Shown: positions 33,123 through 46,269, counted from the stretch's first letter. The stretch is DNA of 64,000 bases from Liquidambar formosana (GCA_039720395.1 CM077833.1:24264271-24328270), one strand, 5' to 3'. Made by a program: numbers and translations. Notes: generated by a model from the sequence alone, not told the origin.

Positions 33123-36100
33123 ATGAGCATAACACACAAAATGCTTATGCAACTCATGCTACTGGTTGGGTTTCTGCTAGCAACCACCGTAGCCGCACCA
33201 ACAGCAGCTCAAGCGAAGCCTGGCTGCCCCGGTCGATGCGGGAATCTAAGAATCCCATATCCGTTCGGCACAAGGGAAGGATGTTACCTGAATAAAAGTT
33301 TCCTCATCACTTGCGACCACTCTTCCAAACCTTACAAAGCATTTTTGGGAAAAAGTAACATCAATGTTACCAGCATATCGCTCCAGGGTCAGGTGTACAT
33401 CCTCAAGTATATAGTCCGTGATTGTTACGACGAGAATGGTAGGGCGGCAGCCGACAATCACAACACATCGTCGCTTACTTTGTCTACAATATTCACCATC
33501 TCTGATACTCTAAACAAGTACGTTGCCGTGGGTTGTGACACTTATGCCGTCCTCAAAGGTTACCAAATAGATGGTAACAAGTACTACACCGGGTGCATCT
33601 CCGTTTGTAGCAACATGGATTATGTCAACAACTCTTGCTCCGGCACTGGCTGTTGCCAGGTCTCCATCCCTAAGCGACTTGAGAAAATTAGTATGACATT
33701 AAGGAGCTATTACAATCATTCATACGTATGGGCATTCAATCCCTGCAGCTATGCCTTCATTGTCGAAGAGAAAGCGTTCGATTTTTCCAGCAAATATTTG
33801 ACGGATTTGCGCAACCAAAAAAAGCTTCCGATGGTGCTTGATTGGGCTATTGGGAATGAGACATGCGAAGTAGCTCAAAAGAATCAGACGAGTTACGCGT
33901 GTAAAGGAAACAGCAAGTGCCATCAAAACGACAACGGGGCCGGTTATCGTTGCCAGTGCTTGGATGGTTACGAAGGGAACCCTTATCTTAATGGTTGCCA
34001 AGGTAAATTCATTTCATTCTTCTTTGTGTTCAATTATGCCTAGCTAGGATTGTATTACGTACGCACAAGTGCTTGAATTTTTTATGTGGGAAGCATTGTT
34101 TTTTTTTTTTTTTTTCTTTTTCTCACTTGAAATTGTTTTACAGACATTGACGAGTGTAAAGATCTAAGCCTCAACAAATGTGAAAAACCAGAATACTGTG
34201 TCAACGAGGTGGGGAATTTTACTTGTAAATGCCCCAAGGGTTATCATGGAAATGGTAGAAAAGATGGGAAAGGTTGTATTGCAAATCGACTACAAGTGAT
34301 TCAGGTTGCCGTTGGTAAGTGTATTTACATTTTACACAATTTTACCTTCAAGTAATGCTAGGCTTCTTGAAAGTCACCCCTTTTTAATAGAAAAATGCTA
34401 AGAAGCCTGATTCTTTTGTTTAAATATGTTTACCCAATTAAAGCGCGTGTCATATCAACTCATTATAAATAGCTATCTTTTAAAATAAAATTTATAAGTA
34501 ATTGGAGTAACTATAACTCATTATAAATAGCTATTTTTTTAATAAAGTTTATAAGTAATTGGAATAACTATCTCATTAGTTAGGCAAGCAAATTAGGATA
34601 ACATAATGAATCTAACCCTCTATTAGGTTCATGGATTTTACCAAGGAAAAAAAAAGAAACGGAAAAAAATGAGGAGGAAAGAAAATGAAAGGAAAAAATA
34701 AAATCATATCAAGCCAAAATTATTCCAATTCTTCTTCTTCTTTTTCTAATTTTCCATTGCAACCAAATAAAGAAAGGTACAATTCCTAATTTTTATTTTT
34801 TTTCCTTGATAAAATCCGCAAACCAAATAGAGCCTAAATGATTGTGAAAATTATAAAGAAAGTGAAAAGAAGATCTTGCTGTAAAAGAGGGTTGCTAACT
34901 CACTTCTTTTAAGGACTACCATTTGGGCTGGTAGTATGGGCGGGTTGGGTGGTTTTGGGTAGAGGAATAAATGGGTTGGGTTGGGTCATTAATGGGTCAT
35001 GTAATTTGTGGTAGTCTACCATATTGACTAGTCAATAAAGTTACCAGGTAATTAACTCGGTGAGTCGTCGACAAGACCCAAACGAAGTTTCAGTTTTCTT
35101 GGAATCTTGGGCTATAGAGTGTGGGAAAAAGCAGTTCAAACAAAAAAATGAAAAGGAAAAACCTTTTAATCCTTATCAAATATCAAAAGCCCATAGAAAG
35201 TAGATAGGACAAAATAGCTTTTTAAAATAATGATTAATTGATTCCATTTTTCTTTAAATTGAATGAAATGAACCATAGCAAGGAAATGAAATTGAATGGA
35301 AGGAATGGCGCCTTTAATATGTTTTGTAAAATTTTGATCTTTATGTAGCATTACTCTAGTATGAAAAATTCCATTTTTTGTCGGCTGCACATGAAACCCA
35401 CTTATCGTGCCTGTGGTGTTCTAGTACGTAGCTGGTACATCTACTCGTATCATTTAGAAATATTGCTACATTTTATTCTCGGGGAGTTACAAATAAGTCT
35501 GGCCACAGGTAAATAATTACAATTCAATATAAATGATTACTAACATACTAGTAAATGACAACCAACTGTAATTGAACTATAATTGTCTGCCTGTAGCCGG
35601 ACCTATCTGTAATTCCCCCCTTTATTTGCTTTTTCTTTCTTTTCTTTTTTTTTTTTTTTAAAAAAAATTTTTTTTGCTAGTAAGCAAAACTACTCCTATA
35701 TGTATGTATATAATGTCTCAACTTATTTCAAATGTAGGTATTGGCATATGTGCTATAGTAGTGCTTGTGGGTAGCTGGTGGCTGTACTTTGGAATTAGGA
35801 AAAGGAAGCTGATCAAGCTTAAAGAGAAGTTCTTTCAACAGAATGGTGGTACAATGTTACAACTAGAACTCTCAAAACGAGACACATCTAATGGTTCAGC
35901 CAAAATCTTTAGTTCAGAAGAGCTCAAGAAGGCCACTGATAACTACAATGAGCATAGGATCATTGGTCGAGGAGGCTATGGAACAGTGTATAAAGGATTT
36001 CTAGCAGATAAAAGCATGATTGCCATCAAGAAGTCCAAAATTGTTAACCAAAGCCAAATTGAGCAATTCATTAACGAGGTGCTTGTACTCACCCAAATCA

Positions 36101-36936
36101 ATCATAGGAATGTAGTCAGACTCTTAGGATGTTGTTTGGAGACAGAAGTCCCTTTGTTAGTTTACGAATTTGTCACCAATGGTACTCTCTTTGACCACAT
36201 CCATGATAAAAGCAAGGTGTCTTCCATTTCTTGGGAAACCCGTCTAAGGATTGCTGCAGAAACCGCCGGAGTGCTATCATATTTGCACTCTGCAACTTCA
36301 ACACCAATCATTCATAGAGATATTAAGTCTACAAATATACTCTTAGACGATAATTACATTGCAAAAGTGTCTGACTTTGGAGCTTCGAGGTTGGTTCCAC
36401 TTGATCAAACTCAGTTATCAACAATGGTACAAGGAACTTTTGGATACATGGATCCAGAGTACTTTCACACAAGTCAATTGACTGAGAAAAGTGATGTTTA
36501 TAGCTTTGGGGTTGTCCTTGTAGAGCTACTAACCGGAAGGAAGGCCATTTGTTTTGATAGACCCGAGGAAGAAAGAAGTCTGGTTATGTATTTTCTTTCT
36601 TCTTTAAAAGATAATCGCTTGTTCCAAGTCGTTGAGAACTGCATAGTGAATGAAGGAAATACTATGCATATTAAGGAAGTTGCTGATGTTGCAAAAAAGT
36701 GCTTGAGAGTAAGAGGGGATGAGAGGCCTACCATGAAGGAAGTAGCAATGGAACTAGAAGGACTGAGAACGATGGAACAGCATCCATGGGTTGATGTAGA
36801 ATTGAATTTGCAAGAAGCAGAGTCCTTGCTTGGTGAATCACCGAACAATTTTGATCAAGGTGCTAGTGGCAATTCGACTGTTGGTTATGATAGCATGAGG
36901 AACCAGATAATAGTACCAGTTAATGATGGGAGATGA
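33123..36936 (+). CDS. WAK-C: wall-associated receptor kinase, 3 exons, 749 aa
   Basis: Exons are 33123-34002, 34144-34314 and 35738-36936, all with GT-AG borders in phase 1. A signal peptide (residues 1 to about 31, ending AQA) precedes a galacturonan-binding domain (C35-GRCGN-IPYPFG onward) and the cysteine-rich segment [10 protein letters not shown] (171-180). EGF-like domain 1 spans 248-292. Calcium-binding EGF 294-338 begins DIDEC and has the Asn/Asp hydroxylation pattern [12 protein letters not shown]. The membrane helix is at about 345-369. The Ser/Thr kinase has its glycine loop at 427-434, K448, E464, HRD D545 and DFG D563, so the RD-type active site is complete. Length and layout are normal for WAKs, which sit in the plasma membrane, bind wall pectin and signal inside. 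The start was chosen because it directly precedes the signal peptide and follows the TATA-like box at a sensible distance. Introns are 141 and 1423 bases; intron 2 holds a MITE. Which WAK orthologue this is cannot be told. Confidence 0.93.
34614..34837. mobile_element. MITE inside WAK-C intron 2
   Basis: The ends CCCTCTATTAGGTTC and its mirror GCAAACCAAATAGAGCC are inverted and flanked by TAA on both sides. A related element in opposite orientation lies at about 59695-59932. WAK-D intron 2 has none. Confidence 0.65.
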
Positions 36937-37786
36937 TTGTTTCATGTTGGAGGAAACAGCTTTATGTAATAACGTGTTGTGATTCTTTATTGCCAGTTTC
37001 GTTAACTGAAGTGATTATGCTACCGTGGTAGGATTAAGTTGACCTTTAAAACAGAATACATAGCTTGTCCTAGTGATTGCATCTAGTTTTTTTTTTTTCA
37101 ATATGTTTTGAATTGAAAGCCAGATAGTAAAAGTATATTTCTCAGTTTTATGTCTATGTAGGGTGTGTGGAGCTGCAACTTTATGTAAGAATTGAAGTGT
37201 TGATATTTAATTTCTATACTGAACTTTGCACCATGGATACTAAGATCATTTCGGAGTAACTCCTCTAACAATAATTATCATTTTTAAAAGAACACTGCAC
37301 TAGAGGTGTGTTTGGATTGGGGATTTATAAGAGAGATTTGGACTATAATGGGATTTTAACATCATTCGCAACTACTACTACCACCATAATTTGTTTGGCA
37401 TTGAATCTCATCTTACCCCAAATCTCATGCAAATTCCTCATCCAAACGCACTATAGGTGAATTTGAAGAACTAATAACGTAATGGATTATATTTGGACTT
37501 TGAAAGATCCCAGCATTACTTTCTTCTTCAATGCTAATTTCAAGTGCATAATTAGTCTATCTAATTTATCCCAATAGAAAATTTTCTTTTCTTAACGCTT
37601 GATAATTGTTGGCCAATTTATAGTTTTGCGAGCATGCTAGAACCCATAAAGGTCAAATTGAACAACAAACAATCGCAAGAACATAAAGCTACTCCTACGG
37701 CTATGTTGAACTAGGTAGAACTAAGTAAGGCTATATTTTTGGTTGGTGCCTAACTCATTGGCCCTCCTCTGTTTTTATAGACTCCT
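36937..37786. other. WAK-C 3' UTR and flank with a small MITE (37304-37453)
   Basis: The first 600 bases resemble the sequence after the WAK-D stop codon (53204-53620). At about 37304-37453 the WAK-C copy has about 150 extra bases with inverted ends (GTGTGTTTGG / CCAAACGCAC). The WAK-D copy reads 'gcattaggtgaatttt' and is the empty site. Confidence 0.65.
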
Positions 37787-38040
37787 TTGGTAATCGCTGG
37801 TAACAGTTGGACGGTTTCCCCGTTTCATCAGCATGTGTTTCATTTCCTTCATGCCATGCGTCCTTGCTTTTCTTTCTTCATGATACGTGGACCACTCTCC
37901 CCTTCTAATTCCTCGCATTCTTCACTTAATTTTCTTCCCAATCTTGGATCTCATTTCTGTCTTGGGGTATTTTTTGTTTTTTGTTTTTTTTTTGGGACTA
38001 CCAATTGGCTCTCAATGGACCTTTGTTGTATTTGAGTTTT

Positions 38041-38443
38041 GATGGCGGTTATTGCAACCCTTTAATTTTATTTGCACATCCCATTAATTTTTATTTATTA
38101 AATTTTTATGAAAAAAATATAAAAAGTTTTATAAAAAAAATCGGACGGTCCACTAGAAAATATCATATTGAACAACTTTGGAGGAGAAAGTTTTTTTAAA
38201 ATTTGTCATCTAAGTTAATTTTTTTGGCCATTTACCATCTCCATCTCATTTTTTGCCAAAAAGTTAATTTAAACGAAAGATTTTTAAAAAGTTTTATTTT
38301 GAAAAGTTGTTCAAAATAATGTTTTTTAGTGGACAACACAACTACTTTTAATAAAAATCTTTTAAAATTTTCTAAAATCTTTAAAAAAAAATAAAATTAA
38401 TAGAATGTACAAATAAAGTTATAGGGTTACAGCGACGGGTCTC
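38041..38443. mobile_element. Foldback MITE, copy 4
   Basis: It lies inside the duplicated flank. The WAK-D copy of this flank near 57443 ('tttgagctttgcaccc') lacks it. Flanking TTGAGTTTT (38032-38040) and TTGGGCTTT (38444-38452) look like a decayed 9-bp duplication. Confidence 0.7.
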
Positions 38444-38450
38444 TTGGGCT

Positions 38451-38630
38451 TTTCACCCCTCGTTTGTTTTTCAACGATTTAGATTTCGGCCCAATGTCAA
38501 TTAGGGCTATTAACAGCAACCAGTGACCTGTTGGATGTTTTTCACCCCCTGTTTGCTTTTCAACCATTTCGGTTTCCGCCCAATATCAATTGGGCCTATA
38601 AACAGTAAGCAGTGACCTGTTGGTCCCATA
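38451..38630. repeat. Tandem duplication of about 89 bp
   Basis: 'tttcacccc..gtttg.tttt', 'cggcccaat' or 'cgcccaat', and 'cagtgacctgttgg' occur twice in order. The WAK-D flank copy near 57440-57525 has a single unit. Confidence 0.75.
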
Positions 38631-40662
38631 GAATAGAGTAATAAATATGAACCCTGCAAAAGAAGTGGAAGACTCTTCGGCTATGGATGTTTAAAAAAGG
38701 GCAAAAAAAACTGAAACAAAGAGATTTGGTTAAATGGACTTTGCCTCCCAATTAAAAGTTGAATACAGATGGGTGTTTGTGTTCGAGAGGGAATCCCAAC
38801 CTTGCGAGTCGTGGTGGTCTTATTAGATATGAATATATGATAGTCTCATGGATTGGGGTGTCATATTAGATATGATACTGGACATGGATTGGGGCCTTTA
38901 ATTTAATTTGCGTATAACTTTAATTTGCACTGTCACTTTGGCTGATCAGCTTTGGGTAGCTTATAGGGATGTTATTGTGGAGTTAGACTCACTAATTGTG
39001 TCATCGGCTTTGAACAAAGAAGGGGCTGAATATGAACCCAATGGCTTCTGTCCAGGCCGAATTGGTTCATACGTCTAGAGAAAGGAATGCGGCTGCCAAT
39101 TGGCGTGGTAGATTGGTTTATATTACTTGTACAAAGTAGAAGGGAATTAAAAACCATCAAAGAGACTACACCAAAATCATAACAAACATAACTTTCTTAG
39201 TCTTAATTTAGGGATTCCCATCTCAAGCTCCATTGTGTAAATACCTTGGGGGCCATAGTATTCAAAATGGGATTTACAAAATGCCTTTCTAGGATTTATC
39301 CTTGGTCGGGAATTTCCTTGCAGAAAATATTTTGAGGGAAACTGAAAGTATTCATATTCCACTGGAAGTGTAAAGTTGATGATTAGATTTGTTGGGGATT
39401 ATCTCAGGCGGACAGGCTGGTTCGTTTTCTGTTAAGCCAGCAACTTGGCCGGCCTTGTAGGAGTGAGCAAATTTGAGACTGGTCCCAAGGCAAAGCTTCT
39501 AATTAAAGTGTACTAACATGGTCCCTCAATATACTTGCTGGCGTGCATGAAATTTATGCTTTTTATGGTTCACAATTTGGAATAGACCCCCCTGATATTT
39601 TGATTGCACTGAGTGCCCTTTTGTGGTGATGGTTTCATCATAAACTTGTAATGAGTGGTTAATTTCATCAAAGGTATTTGGGATAGGATCAGTGATGTAG
39701 TACTAACGCGCTGTCCCACCCCCTGCTTTTCATTGGAGATTAATTTTATTAATTGGTTGGAACATACCATTATCCATCCCACTTACTATGATTAGTTAAT
39801 TGCTTGATTCTGCTTTTGGTAAAATGTTTTCCTTTATCCATTCCACTTCCTATGATGAGTTAATTGTCAAATTTAGCTTTTGGTATTTATTTATTTTTAT
39901 TTTTTATAGAAGAGAAAAGCCACTAGGGGGCATTCTTATGGATGTTTTGAATTAGTTATTCCCTTATTTTAGAAGATATTACATGAATACCAAGTCATGT
40001 TTTCTATCATTGCATAAAAGACCTTTCAAGAGTCCTCATATATAAAATTTCTCAAAAATAAGATTTGGATCAAAGTTTGATAATCTTTTTCAATTAACTG
40101 TGTCTTATCGTAACCAAAAAGTGGGGAAAAAATTGTCTTATTGGAATTTTTTTTTTTTATCAACTTTGATTGGCGCATCAGCCTGATTAATTTTAATTGG
40201 TTTATTACACACTTAAGATGTACTTACATAATATATTTGATGACAAGAAGCATGTCTTCGCATAAATGTTGGAAATACTATCGCTTGTTTGTTTTTTTAT
40301 TTTTTCTTCAAATGAGAGAACTCATGGCATGAAGGCACCTTCTTACAAGCCTTGCTCTTATTTATTTATTTATTATTTTTTTATATGATTAAGGATTAGA
40401 GGCCAGACCCTACTCCCAAGGTTTGAAAAAACTTCCTCTGATTGAAAATTCTGGAATCACAGGAGTATGATTCTGTTCAGTGGTTGGCTGGTTGCTAATG
40501 GACGTCTTATTTCCCTAAAATGGCTCGAGGCATATTATTGTGGAAGATGCCCGTCTCTTTCCCTCTTCTACCCTATAGGAATCTAAAAAAAAAAAAAGAA
40601 AAAGCTAGGGGTGTCTTTTAACCTTAAAAAAAAAAAGATGCGAGGGGTTTCGCACTTTGAGG

Positions 40663-41422
40663 TAGGGATGTCAATGGGATGGATTTGGTATGGGGAGCCC
40701 TCTCCCAACCCCAACTCATTGGGATTTATCCCGTCCCAAACCCATCCCAAACCCACTTTGAATTTAACATCCAATTCTCATTCCCATCCCATTTAAATTT
40801 GAAAATTCCATTCCGCTCCATCCCGTCCCGTTTATACTTTGTGGGACAAGACAAGATGGGAAGGGACAAAACAAAAAATCGATTATGTTCTATAGCATAA
40901 ATTTGTTTTTAAGAAAAAATAATTATTTTATTTTACCATATTTATTATAATAATAAAAAATTTAAAATTCTTTCATTAAATTCATTAAATTACTTTCAAT
41001 TTTCCTATATAAAAGATTAATAAAATACAACATAACAACTAAAAAGAGTCACATAATAACTGAATTTATTTTAATAAAAGTATCACAACTAGCAACAAAA
41101 CAAAATAGAACAAAGGGATAAGAAAAAGAAGCAGGATCCTAACAAAGGCAAACAGCAACCTAACAAATTAGAAGCTTTTATATATTATAAATGGCATAAG
41201 TGTATTATTATGTATTAATAGAGGTATAATAGTAAAAGTGAATAGACAATCGGGGTTGGTTTGGGACGAGTTTTTAATTAAAATCCCAACCCCACCCCAA
41301 ACCTTAATGGTTCTTAAAAAAATCCCAAACCCATCCCTACCCCATTAAATAATAACCCAAATCCTTCCCACTAGAAACGAGATGGGACGGCCCTAAAAAA
41401 ACCCATCCCGTTTACATCCCTA
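40663..41422. mobile_element. Non-autonomous hAT element (760 bp) with 8-bp target duplication
   Basis: The direct repeat CTTTGAGG flanks it (40655-40662, 41423-41430). The ends TAGGGATGTCAATGGG and CCCGTTTACATCCCTA are inverted with few mismatches. The interior is rich in 'cccatccc' words and has no transposase. Corresponding empty sites are near 19395 and 59241. Confidence 0.88.
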
Positions 41423-41430
41423 CTTTGAGG

Positions 41431-42242
41431 TCTTATTGTGTAACGCTTGATGTTTAATAAAGTTCTTCCTTTTCTACCATGAGAAAAGAAGCCACAGGTT
41501 CTTATAACTTTCTCATCTTTGAAGGAGCCTGTCGTGACTTTGTTAGCCATGAGACAAGTGGAATTATTCTTCTTGGGAAAGGTCCATTTTACTTTGGCAT
41601 AATTCTGTCCCATCCTCTTGAGTCACTTTTAGATGATTCTGATTTAAATATTAAAAAATTATTTATTGAAGTCATTTTAGTTATTTTATTAGAAAATTTT
41701 CATCTTTAAATTCGAACGGATCAAAAATGAATCTAAACTTTGGATTCCAAAAGCTCATTTCACCCTGAGTTTATAGAACTCAGCCCTGAATCCTTTCCCT
41801 TCCCTCCACCGGGTAAATCAACGCCCTTTTTTTGTTTACCCACTTAACCAGCCTTTGTCCATTAATTCTCTGTCCTTGTTTGTCTCATTATATCAATTAT
41901 TAGTCTCGACTTTTTGTATATTAGCATCGTGACGGAAGGATATCATGGGAATTGGGACTCATGAGTCACCGTCTAATTAATAGGACTAGTACTCACAATG
42001 TTATCAATTGTCTGAAAATATATTCATGTCGGTTTGATTTATTTATTTATTTATATTTTTTTTCAGACAGGCAATAGAATCTATTGTTACATTTAACATT
42101 TTTTAATATCAACAAATAAATATCAATATTTTTCTATAAAATTGAACTTGAAATCACTCACTTAACAAGTGAGCTAAATACCACTAGACTATAATATTAT
42201 TGGTCATGTTAATTTGATTACTTTAGCAATTTAATTTTCAGT
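41431..42242. repeat. Duplicated WAK 3' flank, continued
   Basis: It matches 19400-19790 ('ttgatgtttaat.aag', 'tcattatatcaatt') and 59245-59330. No gene. Confidence 0.6.
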
Positions 42243-42447
42243 GAACTTTGAGGGGTGGACCAAGTGATCCTTGGGTCTCTTGCCAAACAAAAGGTCTTGG
42301 ATTCAAATCTCATAACTCTTCTCAAGGTCACTCCTAAGACTTTGTCTTGTAATTGCCCCGTGCATGTAGGACGGGAAGACTACATGTGCTTAGGGGATTA
42401 GTTAGGTGCAAAGTATTTAAAACCTCTTGATATAAAATAAATAAATC
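42243..42447 (+). mobile_element. tRNA-derived SINE, copy 2
   Basis: It aligns with 5431-5645: B box 'aggtcttggattcaaatc', body 'gactttgtct.gtaatt', 3' 'aacctcttgatataaaataa'. It may have inserted beside a duplicated segment. Confidence 0.75.
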
Positions 42448-42489
42448 AATCATTGTTAATTTAAATCTTAGTTAGAAATTAAGAAAATC

Positions 42490-42720
42490 ATCTATTATAT
42501 AATCCCAAGGGTAGCTCAGTTGATAAGGAATCTTGCCTCAGGAAGAAGAGGTCTTGCATTCGACTCTTACAAAACCCCTTAGAATCAACTACGCAAGCTG
42601 TCATAATTCTCTTGGGTCTTGGATTTACACGATCCATATGAGTTATGGGGTCTTATATGGGTCCAGGTTCACCTGAAGGACTTCTTCATTATCAAAAATA
42701 AAAAATAAAAAAATCACCTA
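42490..42720 (+). mobile_element. tRNA-derived SINE, third type
   Basis: A clear A box ('tagctcagttgataagg', 42513-42529) and B box ('ggtcttgcattcgactc', about 42551-42567) are followed by a body and an A-rich tail. The head resembles a tRNA but lacks complete arms and an acceptor stem. Confidence 0.75.
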
Positions 42721-44589
42721 TAATGGGAGGTTTGGGTTAATTATGAATCAAGGAAAGACAGACCTAACCAAGGGTATTTCAAGTAGACCTATGTGATTTA
42801 GTAAATAATATCAATTTTAGGATTACGGCCGGCCTACCATGATCTTGTAAGTATGATTTTATCAAATCAACTTGAAGGAAATTAGCTTGAATGGATATGA
42901 ATTAACTGATTCGCACTCTTATGTTTTGGGACATTTCAGAAGTTCTCATTTCTCACTGGCTACAATCAAAAGAAAATGGCCGGAATCATTCAATTCAACT
43001 GATTAATTGTTGGATCATACTAAGACCCTACAAATAATGACAGTTTGGGTACAAAATATAATGAAATTTAACATTCCAAGCTTTTGTCTGGAATCAAGTC
43101 TACGCTGATTCGTACGTAAGTTTATAATATTGTATCTATGTTCTTCTTAAATCTTAATACATACCCCCAAAAAAAATATATATATATATATAATTTCCTC
43201 CTTTTTTTGCTCTTTTTGTTTTTGGACCGGCCTAGGTGACAAAGACCGATCGAGTAGGGTACGTAGGGTTGAAGCAGGTCTAGGGTTCCAAATTTCCACC
43301 CAACCAAAGGGTAAAATGAGGAGAGAGAGGGGGGGGGGGCGGTTAGGGGGCCGAGATCCTTTGATTTATAATCAATTTCTAACGTAATAATATTGTCTCA
43401 ATATCTATCTATATAATTTATAATAAATTTATAGGTGGGCAAAAAAGGAAAGACTGAATTTTTGGAAAGTGTTTATATTCTTCCCTATTTTCGTTGAGGT
43501 TAAATTAACAGAATGTTAGTGCTTAAGAGAAGAACAAGAGAATGAATTTGTTTGATGACATGGTGCATTACAAACCCTTAGATTTTGTTGGATTGTTGAG
43601 AGCTATCAAATGGACTCAATTGGACGTTATGGGACTAAAGGAGCTAGATCCGATCATCTCTTTTACGAGTAAGGATCTTCTGTTTGGGTGCTTACGTCTA
43701 TTTGGATAATCTGAGAGCTGAAAATAAATAAATAAATAAATAAAATAACAAACACTTATGGGATAGTTGTTGAAATTTTTGGAACCGTTAGATGAACCCT
43801 CTAAGTAGAGGATGTGGCTCCTTTTTTACTGTATAGAGGATATGCCTAATCCCCTTTGCTTGGAGGAAAATGAAGGCCGAAGCAGTGACGAACTCATGTT
43901 GGGTATATTTCCTGGTTTTTTTTTTTTTTTTTTTGGGTGCAGGTATACTTCTCTTTATTTATACTACTATTGGACTACGAACTTACCACTTTTAGGTGGA
44001 CCCAATAGTGAACCCGCAGTTAAGCAGTTACAAAATCATATACTCCCTTGGTTCTTTTTTAGTATAGTAATAATATATGGAATTATGGATGTATATAGTG
44101 ATACAGATATAGATATTGATGAAAATTTCTAGGTGAGGTTAAACCTAATCTAAAATTGTATAAGGTGTGATGTTTTACCCCACGCATAGATGGATCGTAG
44201 ATGTTGGTATAAAATATGATCACTAATTAGTTTTCTAATTAATAAATTTCCCAAAAACTTTTGTGAAGAAAAGCTCCGTATAAGTCTGGCAACTAATCGT
44301 GGTGGCCACTCGTCCCACTCCGATTTATGCATAATTCTCAGCTCCAATTGGTAGAGGATATTACAGAGACAATGAGAAGAGGATCTTGGGGTTATAAAAG
44401 TGCGGCAGCTCATTTTTCTAAGGAGCAATTCTATTTTTGACCCATGCTATGGACTCAAAATACAATTCCTATGACGTATATATAGTAGTTGTACCTTTAA
44501 AACTTTATATAAAAAAATAAAAATAGTTTAATTTTAAAAAATCAATTCCTTGTTGTATATAATATTATCTTACATTATATGAGATTTTG
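42721..44589. other. Gene-free stretch
   Basis: About 42725-42840 is a partial copy of the repeat at 27284. A short (TA)n is at about 43178-43191, a G-run at 43330-43339 and a T-run at 43917-43934. ORFs at 43812 and 44150 show no family features. Confidence 0.45.
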
Positions 44590-44790
44590 TTATGGGTCAA
44601 AATAAATGGATTAGGTGAAAACTTTTAGTTCACTTTGAATCTTGCAGCCACAATACACTGGAAAAGCCATTCAAACAAAAATGAGGAGAAAGGGAAAGCT
44701 TACTTTGTGTCAAAGTATATAGAAAGTAAATAGGACAACATCGTTGTTGGAATTAATGGTTAATGGATTCCTCTTTGCTTTGAGAACGAA
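44590..44790 (+). pseudogene. Orphan WAK intron-2 relic
   Basis: 'aaaagccattcaaacaaaaatga', 'agaaagtaaataggacaa' and 'aattaatgg.taatggatt' match intron 2 of WAK-C (35130-35240) and WAK-D (51428-51552) in the same order. The flanking exons are absent: neither an EGF exon before it nor a kinase exon after it can be found. It marks a further lost WAK copy between WAK-C and WAK-D. Confidence 0.6.
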
Positions 44791-45049
44791 GCTTGGGTAC
44801 GTTGACGGGCGTTTCTTCATAGTTCATCCCTTTATGACCGAAATTGAGCTTGGAATGAACTTCGGGCTTTTTTGTTTTTTCCTTCGGAATATTGATGACC
44901 ATGACTTTTCCTGAGTTTTACATGGTGTACGTTCTACCAACCCATTTTGGCAGGATTGCTTTATTTATTTATTTAATTAAAGAGAGGTTTTATTCCTTCA
45001 AGATTTCAACCCACACTAACTCCTCAGAGATTTAATTAATGAGTAAAGC

Positions 45050-45650
45050 ATATTATCCATTTTATCATTGAAATTGGTTACGAGTCAACGCTATCCATTT
45101 TATTGTATAGACCTAACTACAGTTGCTTTGATTATGGATAACCCATTATCAACCCGATTAAAAATTTACTTCATCCAAACCTATTTATTGTGTATAGATA
45201 TGGGTGGATACATGGGTTTGGATTGAGATTGCCATCCCTACTTGTAACCATCTTCAATGATAAAATGAATAATATGCCTCTTATGATTTTTCCCATTTCT
45301 ACTTTTAAAAGTTATATATATGGTCTTCGTCCTACTTTGTTAGAACACTTTTTCATTTTGGACGAGGTGGAAATTAGGTGAAATGTTGCTTTCTCGGTTA
45401 TATGGGGTAGATGGACTATATTACCCCTTAGCGGAAAGACCAAAAGAGTGTATTAAAAGAGGAGCCTATCAGCCCTGTCCCATTGATATTATTTGTGAAA
45501 TCACACGATTCTATTTGAAACACCCTCAACTGAGGTCTATCTTTGCTTAATTCATATGCTTAACCCAAACCTCATAATCCTTGAAGCTGATACTCTATAA
45601 TTGTTAATCTTTAATTTTTTTTTTTCAATTTTTAACTGAGATTTAGGTAA
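45050..45650 (+). repeat. 0.5-0.6-kb repeat, inverted relative to 27284-27780
   Basis: Collinear with the reverse complement of 27284-27780. Its right end ('tttttaactgagatttaggt') is the point where the foldback element at 26951 loses its right end. Confidence 0.6.
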
Positions 45651-45987
45651 ATAACAATGATTGAAATTGAATTACTAAAGTAATCAAGCCAATACATTTT
45701 TTCATACCTTTGAAGATTATATATTATGCATTGGTAGATTACAGGTACATGCTCCATATTCATTTTGGATAAATTAAGTACTAACAAACCAAAGTCCACC
45801 TCCTCTCAATAAAACAAATGACTTTGTCCCTTCATGCTCCTTATCCATTTCAGTGCTCAATCACATCCAACAATAAGCATGGTATCATTTGGTGTTATTT
45901 GTTCTAAATAATTACTTAGTAATATGGTTACTTTACATTTGGGTGAATGTTTAGGAATAGTTACACAAATATAATTGGTGAAAAGGT

Positions 45988-46165
45988 AGCAAAATCCGTT
46001 TGGGTGCAATAAAAAAAGGAAGTGTTTATTTATGTCAGAAAATATTGGGAGGAAAAAAGGGAGCAATAAATGTGAGGTAAAATCCTTTTGGGTGCAATAC
46101 AAAAGGAAGTTGTTATTTATGTTAGAAAATATGAGGAGGAAAAAATGGAGCAATCAATGTGGGGG
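45988..46165. repeat. Tandem duplication, period about 88 bp
   Basis: 'aaaatcc.tttgggtgcaat' starts at 45991 and again at 46079, followed by near-identical text ending in 'gagcaat.aatgtg'. Confidence 0.8.
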
Positions 46166-46269
46166 CATTTTGGTCTTGTCATCTCTTAATGAGACTTAAG
46201 GCTTTATCATATTTTTAAGTGAGACTTCAACCCATAAAAGTTTGCTAAAATAGACTTCTCGCCAAATGC

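Larger units (their letters stand above)
37787..40662. repeat. Duplicated WAK 3' flank, copy 2 of 3
   Basis: It matches 57394-58680 ('ctaccaattggctctc', 'gtggagtt.ga.t.actaattgtgtca') and in the part 39180-39370 also 18790-18910. ORFs in it are not conserved between copies. No gene is supported. Confidence 0.7.

Noticed and set aside
42490..42570. tRNA gene suggested by good A and B boxes
   Set aside because: No acceptor stem or full cloverleaf, and it continues into a SINE body with an A-rich tail. The same holds for 5431, 23695 and 42243.
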